64,000 nucleotides of DNA, from the NCBI RefSeq assembly GCF_016745235.1, contig NZ_JAELVM010000002.1, positions 868,001-932,000 on the forward strand, in the 5' to 3' direction. Under the pieces are notes generated by a model, which did no database searches, was not told the DNA's origin, and worked only from the letters and a program-made list of their open reading frames with translations. A program made the position numbers and the translations under genes. Shown here piece after piece: positions 38,201 through 44,835 of this stretch (positions within the stretch are counted from its first letter, which is position 1; every line of letters starts with the position of its first letter). The DNA is from Chryseobacterium endalhagicum. Its GTDB lineage: Bacteria > Bacteroidota > Bacteroidia > Flavobacteriales > Weeksellaceae.

Positions 38201-41200
38201 GGATAGTAGTAATATTTGCATTACTATCTCTTATATACTGATAGGTCGTCATCCCTTCCAGATTAGATTTAGATGTCAGTAGCTTTCCCCACTCGTCATA
38301 AGTGTTAGTAATAGTATTTTGAAGTGGATCTGTTTGGGTTAGGATTTGTCCAAAATCATTATAGATAAAGGTAGTTACCAATCCTAAATGATCTGTGGTA
38401 TGAGCAATAAATCTTCCTTTTGCTTCGTACTCGCTTTTGATAGTTTGGGTCTGCGCATCAGTACTGTTGCTTACCATCTTTTCAGTTATATTACCAAAAT
38501 CATCATAGCCGTAAGTTTCCAATAAGAAACCTGTATTATCCCGGTTCCATTTTTTAATGGTTTTTATCCGGTTACTTTCATATGTATATTCTTCTTTTCC
38601 TGATTTTGTATCACCATATGCCTGAACTACTTCAGTTTTGGATTTTGGACGGCCTATATAGTAATTAGTGCCTGTTCCAGATGCATTGTTATTATATGTA
38701 TAGGTTGAAGTCGTTACTGCGTAGGAAGAATTGATCTTCGAGATACTTTCTGCCGGAAGATAATATTCGCCATAAGTAACTGTACTTTCAGCAATTGTAC
38801 CTGTTATGAAATCTTTTTCTTTACTTATTTTTGGAACAATGGCCGTGACTACCTTATCTTTTTCAGCATCCGGTACACTTGCTATTACCTGACCGTTTAA
38901 AATTTTATCAATCTGATGTATTGTCGATTCAAAGCTCAGTAGCTGGGTATTATTTTCAGAAACATCAGCCGGAAATATTTTAGTGTCATCATTCGTTCTT
39001 ATGGACCATTTTTTTACAGTAATCGCATCATTCAATGGATCATTTTCTACACCTGTCCATACCTTTGTGTTTTCAAATCCATCGGTATACCATGAGCTTC
39101 TGGCTGTTTTTCTGAAACAGATCATTCCTCTTCCCAAGATATTTGAAGTAAGCCCCCTGTACCTGAAATCCTGTTTTAGTATTTTATTGGGTGCTACGGT
39201 CTTTGTTATTCCTGAAACCACATACATTCTTGTGGATTGGTTTATTTCGATATAGGGATAATTCTCTGTTTTAGTACTGTCATATAATCCCGGATTTTTA
39301 TTTTTATCAAGTTCCTTATAAACAATCTCAGTGGTAATTCCAGCCTGTGATATAGTTTTAATCCGGCCTTCCATTGAAATATCATAGTACGGGTGCGATG
39401 CCACTATTTGTCTCATATTAGGGCCACCGGGATTATCTCCGGATATTGAAGTGGCAGATATCAGCATAAACCTTTTCCCAAGCATAGCTCCTGTCCATTG
39501 GTCAACTGGTAAACCTATCAGATCATTCTCGTTGACAGCTAGCTCTGCATTAATATTGTTTTCATTTAAATACATGGTGATATTACCGGGATAAGGCTGG
39601 CTATTGCTTGAGGTTGGATTTTGTCCTCCTCCAAAAGGTGCCAGAATCTTAACCCAATGATCTTTCCTCCTTGTATATTTAACTCCCAAATTGCTATCTT
39701 GAATGAATTCTTTGTAATACTCCCTGCCTGATTCAAGAAGTATCAGCTCAGTCTTTCCATCATTATTAATATCATAAGCTACAAAAGTTGTGGGACTAAG
39801 GATATTGATGTTACCTGAGCTCGTATTTACTGTACGGGTTCTTCTATGCCGCTCAAAAACTTTGGTATCTTCTACAAAGCCCTTTCCTTTTGAGGTATAT
39901 ATATACCAGATCGCTGATGTAGCAGCTGTAGGCATCATGAGATCACTCAGGCCGTCTCCGTTATAATCACCTACCAGACCGTCATCCCACGACCCTTTTA
40001 TCGTTTCATTATCGGTGGAATTAAAAGCAGATATGCTAGACTCGTATTGACCCTGAGTGTTTTTTTGAAAGGTAATGAGCAGGGGCTTACCAGCCGAATC
40101 TATTTTTAGAAAATCAAATGCGCCGTCACCATTAAAATCCCCACCTCTATATTTCAAGAAAATATCTTCATCACTATTTCCATAAAGTTCAATAGGGTAG
40201 TACCAGCTGTTACTTTGAAGTGGCTCATCTGGATTTACAGCATAATATCTTATATAACTTTCACATTCAGAGGGCAGTTTTCCCGTACCAGGATCAAGAG
40301 GATTAATAACCTGACATTCTCTATCATTAAGCTGTAGTATAAGCTCACTTAACCCGTCACCATTAAAATCAACATTTTTTAAACCAACAATTGTTGTTCT
40401 GGTTCCATTTTGAGTGGTTCCGGAGGAATTATCGTAATCTGCATTGGGAATAATTTTTCTCAAATCCAATGTTAGAATATTATCCGTGGAAACGATGTAT
40501 AATGATACTTCCAAATCATTTTTTGAAGTTGCCGGATTTAATACCTTTTTGTATGACGCGAATCCCTGCCTGTTATAAATAACATTATTTTTTTTGAAAT
40601 TTGTAGGAACCGCATTTTTTATTTCATCTAAGCCCACCGAATTTCCAAGATATATAGGATTTATAAAGCTCTCAAAATAATTAAGAGTGTAAAAATCTTT
40701 ATATAAATATACTCCTATCTGAGGCACTTTAGATGATGTTGCGGAGTGGTATCTTATTAAATCCAACTTTCCATCACCATCAAAATCACCCATTATATCC
40801 TGTTGATCATTAGTTTTGATTGAACCTGTACTAGTCCAGGTTCTGATGTTGGGATTAGGTATGTCCATTGACTTTTCATAAGTAAAAGACGCAGGGTTGG
40901 CTTCCTCATTTTTGTTGTTTAGAACAATTATTTTCTCTAAATATCGATAAGCAGTTTCCTGAAGATCTTTTTTATAAGTGATTTTATATTTTTTATATTG
41001 CTTGCTGTCAGTAGAAACCACAATAGATTCAAGCAGCTTTGACTGTGAAAACAGGTTTCCTTTGATGTAGGCTGTTTCAGGCATTGGCCTGGCAACAAAA
41101 ATAAAATCAATTTTATTGAAATGCGGTGTGTTTTTGGTTTCGTTTCCTCCCCACTCAATGGAGCTGATCACTGAGACGTTTCCATCCACAGTATAGCTAT

Positions 41201-41990
41201 AGGTAATATAATTCCCATTAATGTCTCGGGACTTTACAATATTATAGTCTATGGGAGTTCTGGCTGTACTGCTTCCCGTAGCTGTAGCCCCGTACCATAC
41301 TTGGGATCCGTCTGGAGAAGTGACCTCCCAATATTCTGGACCCTGCCATGTTTGCCCATTGACTGCTCCAACAGATTTAATTTTAATATTGGAGTACTTC
41401 TCTGTCTGATATTCTGCACCATCTTTTCCATATTCTCCAGATTTTAATATTAACCTTTGTCCATTAAAGCTGTAATAATCTGAGTAATCAAGTTGTACTC
41501 CTTTCGTAATCCCATCCTTTTCGAGATTTTTTCCAACTCTTGAGATGGCTGTTAAACCAGAAATATTCCAACCATAACCCACAAGGCCATTGCCCGCTCC
41601 ACTGACATAAACAAGGCTGATATTAGGAATCATGTTCTTAACGCCAGGAGGAAGGTCAACATCTAACGTGTATTGAAGTTGCCCTGACTGAGTTACCTCT
41701 ATATTCCCCTTAGTATCATGAAATTTTTTGTCTTGCGGAGCTGTCGTTCCACTTGGATTATTGGCGCCAGCATTGGAATCTGTAGGTCCTCCTCCCGGAT
41801 TTTCGGTTCCGGGCCCTATCTTGGCCACAAAAGGATTGGTTGTCCCCGAAGAAGCTTTAAAGCCGGGTGCAAGTACCACGGTTTGCGGATCCTGAACCGT
41901 CCGTGATGTACTTTCTGTCTGGTAAAGTATAGTTTGCGAAAAACCAATTACTGAGCACAAAGACAGTAAAAATGATAATATAATTTTCAT
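35253..41990 (-). CDS. SpvB/RHS-repeat polymorphic toxin with a C-terminal DUF4951-like tip
   Basis: Giant exported protein of 2245 residues, starting at the ATG at 41990 (a TTG further upstream extends the frame without purpose). Order: signal peptide MKIILSFLLSLCSVIGFSQ; a linker rich in Gly/Thr/Pro; an SpvB-type domain (about 85-300, with GYGWNISGLTAISR); FG-GAP/VCBS-like calcium motifs (DFDGDGKLDLI, DFNGDGLSELIL, DYNGDGLSDLMMP); a TcB-like middle; many YD/RHS repeats (about 1150-1900); the RHS core ending NNPLMYSDPDG; a Gly/Ala-rich hydrophobic pre-toxin region; and a roughly 80-residue tip containing SADFGRIIGWGES and HRKELMEKILHLW. The tip recalls DUF4951 from memory. Toxin activity is unknown. 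The immunity gene overlaps downstream. Confidence 0.9.
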   Translation of the reverse strand: MKIILSFLLSLCSVIGFSQTILYQTESTSRTVQDPQTVVLAPGFKASSGTTNPFVAKIGPGTENPGGGPTDSNAGANNPSGTTAPQDKKFHDTKGNIEVTQSGQLQYTLDVDLPPGVKNMIPNISLVYVSGAGNGLVGYGWNISGLTAISRVGKNLEKDGITKGVQLDYSDYYSFNGQRLILKSGEYGKDGAEYQTEKYSNIKIKSVGAVNGQTWQGPEYWEVTSPDGSQVWYGATATGSSTARTPIDYNIVKSRDINGNYITYSYTVDGNVSVISSIEWGGNETKNTPHFNKIDFIFVARPMPETAYIKGNLFSQSKLLESIVVSTDSKQYKKYKITYKKDLQETAYRYLEKIIVLNNKNEEANPASFTYEKSMDIPNPNIRTWTSTGSIKTNDQQDIMGDFDGDGKLDLIRYHSATSSKVPQIGVYLYKDFYTLNYFESFINPIYLGNSVGLDEIKNAVPTNFKKNNVIYNRQGFASYKKVLNPATSKNDLEVSLYIVSTDNILTLDLRKIIPNADYDNSSGTTQNGTRTTIVGLKNVDFNGDGLSELILQLNDRECQVINPLDPGTGKLPSECESYIRYYAVNPDEPLQSNSWYYPIELYGNSDEDIFLKYRGGDFNGDGAFDFLKIDSAGKPLLITFQKNTQGQYESSISAFNSTDNETIKGSWDDGLVGDYNGDGLSDLMMPTAATSAIWYIYTSKGKGFVEDTKVFERHRRTRTVNTSSGNINILSPTTFVAYDINNDGKTELILLESGREYYKEFIQDSNLGVKYTRRKDHWVKILAPFGGGQNPTSSNSQPYPGNITMYLNENNINAELAVNENDLIGLPVDQWTGAMLGKRFMLISATSISGDNPGGPNMRQIVASHPYYDISMEGRIKTISQAGITTEIVYKELDKNKNPGLYDSTKTENYPYIEINQSTRMYVVSGITKTVAPNKILKQDFRYRGLTSNILGRGMICFRKTARSSWYTDGFENTKVWTGVENDPLNDAITVKKWSIRTNDDTKIFPADVSENNTQLLSFESTIHQIDKILNGQVIASVPDAEKDKVVTAIVPKISKEKDFITGTIAESTVTYGEYYLPAESISKINSSYAVTTSTYTYNNNASGTGTNYYIGRPKSKTEVVQAYGDTKSGKEEYTYESNRIKTIKKWNRDNTGFLLETYGYDDFGNITEKMVSNSTDAQTQTIKSEYEAKGRFIAHTTDHLGLVTTFIYNDFGQILTQTDPLQNTITNTYDEWGKLLTSKSNLEGMTTYQYIRDSNANITTIQYDPDGNVSKKYINKLGQVYKSSTKAFGQDKYVSKEIQYDILGRKIQESEPYFEGQSANLWNIIKYDDTVFPAIVTSTSFNGKKVKTSVSGLTTTEEEENGNQRITSKTTDALENLVSSTDKGGTIEFSYNATGEQIQAKYGENTVTTKFDVWGRKSEYNDPSNGIYKYEYDGFGQPKKIISPKGTKEYTYNNLGQLISQKELSTVDGGQTTDKIISFIYDNKGRITSKSGTSKGKSYSSNLVYDPRGRLISSSESSNGKYFIQKGITYDDRGRVINYEKQLYSSGILSKVILENVYNTWNGELHQIKDKNSGKVLWELKDTNARGQVLKAKLGASDITNLYNDATGFLKEIEHISPVQGILNIQYTFDAIKNELNLRKTLGGFNIIESFNYDTNNRLTSWTNPKTGQNSQNIYDIKGRITENDQVGTMKYENPAKIYQPTGMTLNATGTQNYNNDLVQTIIFNENNDPVFIDGEKGDVAFQYGLTNMRQKVTYGGNFSTDGEGKFNKFYSEDGSFEVVKDNVTGKEKHTLYIGATSYESNIIYFKNYDETSGSYKFLHKDYIGSILAISDEVGNKLEQRHFDAWGNFTHLQIASGATITDKNIIDNTVLLLERGYTSHEHFTEISIIHMNGRLYDPLLRRFLNADENIQDPTNTQNYNKYGYVMNNPLMYSDPDGEFWLFLAGTLVGGYLNGVQANGSWNPGKWNWEKTWSSVLGGAIGGAAVSGALGNIANNAGAIKSFLPGIVSGGLNSAFKGSNFLGGMIGGISYKTNIFDNKVTSTRMVDAGYRYIISPEDIYSDDQEGDGPGGRIVKIRGRRYYADRSNLPAEVGNIINSFFGGDSDFWVEHQPYNPTEERIMTTYVNTAAGYLAGGVVAKVAGRGIGALSRGTTPQVVMKSADFGRIIGWGESQSAKAVEQTINVTKNLTRSQVKSWAKQGLTKHWVQDQLSKYSNALIKGGDKLKNTQLMHRKELMEKILHLWK

Positions 41991-42079
41991 ATTTGTATAG
42001 TATTGAGTGATCGAAAGATTAAAGAAGAATACCCTCTTTTTCAATCTTTCAATGCTTTAATCTTTAAATTCTCTGATTT

Positions 42080-42550
42080 CTATCTTTTTGTAACATTTCT
42101 ACCAAAGACTCTTCCGTCTTTCAGCGTAAAACGCAAAATGTAAACGCCCCAGTCATAACCGGTCATATTAATCTTCAGTTGACGGTTCAGCCCTGGAATA
42201 TTCTGTTGCTGGAATTTCCAGTGTACGGTGCTGTGCTGATATAGTGAAACTGATTCTATAAGTTGGTCTGCTTCTTCAGTCCAGTCGATGGTAAGAACAT
42301 CATTGACAGGTACAGGATAAAGCCTGATCTGCTTCCAGAAAGTTTTTTCATCCATTGCAACTGGCTGTTGCAGAGAAGCTACGGTTGCAGTTTCTTTTTT
42401 TGCGGTTTCAGTAGGAGCTGTTTTTCCTGCCGCATTTGGACCTCTGTATCTTTGGTTTCCGGCTTCGTCATATTTAAAATATACTTCAGTTTGGGAGAAA
42501 CCGAAGAAGCCGATCAATAAGGAAAAGATCGAAAGTAATTTTTTTTTCAT
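42080..42550 (-). CDS. Small T9SS-sorted protein with a single YD-repeat motif
   Basis: A 156-residue protein with a signal peptide (MKKKLLSIFSLLIGFFGFSQ). Just after it is YFKYDEAGNQRYRG, which matches the Y-x-YD-x-x-GN core of an RHS/YD repeat. A Thr/Ala/Lys linker leads to a C-terminal domain beginning RLYPVPVNDVLTIDW and ending WGVYILRFTLKDGRVFGRNVTKR (in two stretches), the pattern of type A sorting domains of the type IX secretion system. It lies 90 bp upstream of the RHS toxin start and 7 bp after the tail-fibre-like gene, so all are probably one operon. Its function is unknown; it may help place the toxin at the cell surface. Confidence 0.8.
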   Translation of the reverse strand: MKKKLLSIFSLLIGFFGFSQTEVYFKYDEAGNQRYRGPNAAGKTAPTETAKKETATVASLQQPVAMDEKTFWKQIRLYPVPVNDVLTIDWTEEADQLIESVSLYQHSTVHWKFQQQNIPGLNRQLKINMTGYDWGVYILRFTLKDGRVFGRNVTKR

Positions 42551-42557
42551 GAGTGTT

Positions 42558-43310
42558 TTATTTTTTTTCAGAGAGAAGCTTTTCTACCTGTTGCTCAAGT
42601 TTTTCCAGCTTTTCAGATTGTGTTTTTAATTTTTTATTCTGCTCAATAGAATACAGGGTAAGCTCTTCTATCTTCTGTAAAAGTTTGATTTGAAATTGCC
42701 CGATATTGACTCCTTCTTTTTTCATTATATCTGCTGAAGCAATTTCAGGAAGGTGTTTTTTTTCTTTGATATGTTTTTCCACATCTTCAAGTTTTGGAAG
42801 GGTATAATTCTCATCAAAAACAAAATCGGCCGTTGGGGTAAGAGTTACTTTTACTTCTTTTGCTTCAAATTTTCCATTTAGCAAAGCATTTCCATTTTCC
42901 CCATTGATTAAAAATGATTTGTCCCATTCCCAGTTTGTGTCGGCCGAATTTCTTGGGGCGATATATAATGATTTTCTATTATCGTCGGGAGTGTGAAATA
43001 CCCATGAATTACTGCCACCACTGATAATATCTCTAAATCTGGAATCACCATTTACATCAAGTTTCCAAACAGGATCATGGGTTCCTATTCCTACATTTCC
43101 ATTGCGTAATAATTGCAATATACCCGCAGTAGTTTGAAGCCTGATACCACCATACCAATTAATATCCAATCCATCTGAACCTGATACAGCATAATGGGTG
43201 ATGTGGTAATTAACAGGATCTCCATTTCCATATAATTTGTCAAAAGGAATGTCTTGAGAAAAGAGCGTTCCAAATATAAATGATCCAATAATTGTTAAGT
43301 TTTTTTTCAT
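42558..43310 (-). CDS. Exported tail-fibre/peptidase S74-like protein
   Basis: A 250-residue secreted protein with signal peptide MKKNLTIIGSFIFGTLFSQ. The middle has LLRNGNVGIGTHDPVWKLDVNG, the G-N-V-G-I-G-T-x-x-P-x-x-L-D-V-x-G motif found in phage tail-fibre-like and adhesin proteins of Bacteroidota. The end is a long coiled coil (EELTLYSIEQNKKLKTQSEK and after), preceded by LPEIASADIMKKEGVNIGQF, a segment common before such coils. It opens the operon leading to the RHS toxin. A structural or trimerising surface role is likely; no catalytic S74 residues can be confirmed. Confidence 0.8.
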   Translation of the reverse strand: MKKNLTIIGSFIFGTLFSQDIPFDKLYGNGDPVNYHITHYAVSGSDGLDINWYGGIRLQTTAGILQLLRNGNVGIGTHDPVWKLDVNGDSRFRDIISGGSNSWVFHTPDDNRKSLYIAPRNSADTNWEWDKSFLINGENGNALLNGKFEAKEVKVTLTPTADFVFDENYTLPKLEDVEKHIKEKKHLPEIASADIMKKEGVNIGQFQIKLLQKIEELTLYSIEQNKKLKTQSEKLEKLEQQVEKLLSEKK

Positions 43311-43755
43311 AATATGATATAATTTTTTTGTTTAAATTGTTTGTAGTTTCATAATAAATCAGTTTAGGATTTAATATGCATCTTCTCATTATTAGTTTCA
43401 GGCTTACTTATCAGAAAAAATAAAACTAGGCTCTGATAATTTATAAGCAATCATATGGCAAAAATGCTTTGACTTTAGAGAAAGTTTATAAGTGTTGAAA
43501 TGAGTTGGTTAAGCTGGATGTTTTTTCACTTTGTGATGATGTTTTTTTGCAAAAATAGATTTTATTAAGTTTAAATAAAATAGATATTGATATAAATTAT
43601 TTATGCTCATATATATTAAGGATTTGTACAGGATAATTAGAAGTTAATTAATTAAATTGTGTTCTTCAGCTTAAAATATAAAGTATAAAAGGCAGGGCTT
43701 AAACAAATAATATTCACGTATTATCCTGTTTTTTATTTGCAAAACCTTCCGGCTT
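43311..43755. other. AT-rich gene-free region upstream of the toxin operon
   Basis: About 445 bp without a credible gene. On the minus strand TATTTTTG (43557-43550) is a candidate -7 box for the toxin operon, giving a leader of roughly 230 nt. No repeats or riboswitch were recognised. Confidence 0.5.
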
Positions 43756-44208
43756 TTACTTCCTTTTTTTATAATACACCAAAGAATCAAACGTCCGCAT
43801 AAACCTCATCATTCTTTTACTTTTGTCTTCGTTTATTTTCTCCTTTTCACCGATGAAATAATTGTAGTGTATGGATAGAATCCTTTTATTGGTTCTAATT
43901 CTGAAAGTTTTAGGCTGAGATATTGAATTGTTTCTCTCGCCGATATCTGAATCGTCATTCAGGGTATAGATCTGATTTTTGTCAAAGCTTTTTGCCAGAA
44001 TATCCCAGTCTTGGTCAGAAAACCGGATCTTAAAAGTGTCTGTTTTGGATTTTTCAGTATAGCTGATGCTTTCGTATACCACAATACCCTTAGCTGTTGA
44101 AACAAATCTGGTAAAATCAGTAGATGAAATATCTCTGCCTTCCAGCTGCTCTTTTTGCGTACAGGAAAATAGTATGGATGACAGGGCACAGATAAGTAAT
44201 CTTCTCAC
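43756..44208 (-). CDS. Small lipoprotein of unknown function
   Basis: I do not recognise this family. Starting at the GTG at 44208 it is 150 residues: MRRLLICALSSILFSC gives a lipoprotein signal with the lipidated Cys at 16, followed by a mature domain rich in charged residues (VVYESISYTEKSKTDTFKIRF, DDSDIGERNN, FRIRTNKRILSIHYNYF in separate strands). A longer TTG-started frame at 44268 is rejected because that TTG lies in a TATTTTTG promoter box (44266-44273) and would put 20 charged residues before the signal peptide. It is divergent from the metal-efflux island. Short lipoproteins of this shape are frequent in Flavobacteriia. Confidence 0.7.
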   Translation of the reverse strand: MRRLLICALSSILFSCTQKEQLEGRDISSTDFTRFVSTAKGIVVYESISYTEKSKTDTFKIRFSDQDWDILAKSFDKNQIYTLNDDSDIGERNNSISQPKTFRIRTNKRILSIHYNYFIGEKEKINEDKSKRMMRFMRTFDSLVYYKKRK

Positions 44209-44265
44209 TTCTATTTTTACTTTTTTTAAAGGAATTAATACCTTCTCTTTGATATTCTTGATTCC

Positions 44266-44273
44266 CAAAAATA
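44266..44273 (-). promoter_or_regulatory. Candidate -7 box of the small lipoprotein gene
   Basis: Minus-strand TATTTTTG, 57 bp upstream of the GTG at 44208. Confidence 0.4.
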
Positions 44274-44363
44274 TAAAAAAAGTATCGCATACCTGAAAAA
44301 CTGATAGAATGTAAAGAATATATTAATTGAGCTTTATACGCTTTCCATTTTAGAAAAAAACTT

Positions 44364-44371
44364 TACCTTTG
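44364..44371 (+). promoter_or_regulatory. Candidate -7 box giving a near-leaderless transcript
   Basis: TACCTTTG, a full TAnnTTTG match, only 5 bp upstream of the ATG at 44377, so transcription should start at or next to the start codon. Confidence 0.5.
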
Positions 44372-44376
44372 TCAAT

Positions 44377-44700
44377 ATGAACCTGTTAAGATGGATACTT
44401 GCATTCTATTTCATGGCATTGTCACTGATGCCCTGTGAAGATGTGCACCGTTCTTCAGGAAAGGCAGATATCAAACTGTCGTTCAATATTCAGGAATCCC
44501 ATTCAAAAGATCAGGGTGATATCTGTTCACCGCTCTGTACCTGCAGCTGCTGTCAGATGACTGTGTCTTCTTTCAAAATGGATCCCTTACTGGAAATCCC
44601 GAACCACGTTCAGGCCTATTTTTCAAAGAAAATTCTTTTTCAGAAAAACAATTTCGCTTACCAGATGTACGATCATATCTGGCAGCCCCCTAAAATTTAA
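44377..44700 (+). CDS. DUF6660-like small Cys/His protein of the metal-efflux island
   Basis: A 107-residue protein with a hydrophobic N-terminus (LLRWILAFYFMALSLMPCEDVH) that may be a signal peptide or anchor. The middle contains CSPLCTCSCCQM, six Cys spaced for metal binding, and the C-terminus reads DHIWQPPKI. It resembles the DUF6660 family, which I recall as common upstream of CzcA/CusA pumps in Bacteroidota. Its gene is first in the efflux island, 135 bp before czcA, with its own promoter. It probably binds metal in the periplasm or at the membrane, but no function is established. The C-terminal I-aromatic-x-P-P ending is shared with two other small proteins in this window. Confidence 0.75.
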   Translation: MNLLRWILAFYFMALSLMPCEDVHRSSGKADIKLSFNIQESHSKDQGDICSPLCTCSCCQMTVSSFKMDPLLEIPNHVQAYFSKKILFQKNNFAYQMYDHIWQPPKI

Positions 44701-44746
44701 TTTTTATTGATTATTAGAAAGTTAAGCTTTCTATTCATTTGAACTT

Positions 44747-44761
44747 TGCAATACCATTGCA
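44747..44761 (+). promoter_or_regulatory. 15-bp dyad operator upstream of czcA
   Basis: TGCAATACCATTGCA: half-sites TGCAAT and ATTGCA separated by 3 bp. The same site, one base different, is at 53471-53485. Both end exactly 13 bp before the -7 box of their gene. A Fur-family or other metal repressor is the likely reader. Confidence 0.8.
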
Positions 44762-44774
44762 GAGGTCTTCGTGA

Positions 44775-44782
44775 TATTTTTG
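44775..44782 (+). promoter_or_regulatory. -7 box of czcA
   Basis: TATTTTTG, a full TAnnTTTG match, 53 bp before the czcA GTG. A second, imperfect dyad (TGCAACGGC 44781-44789, GCCGT-A-TGCA 44796-44805) overlaps its end and could be an operator or a 5'-UTR hairpin. Confidence 0.6.
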
Positions 44783-44835
44783 CAACGGCATTATCGCCGT
44801 ATGCATTGATTACCAATAAAAATTAAATACAGATC

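Noticed and set aside
35253..41990. Insecticidal Tc toxin complex
   Set aside because: SpvB and TcB-like parts are present, but there is no TcA or TcC partner gene; the immunity gene and RHS tip fit a polymorphic toxin better.
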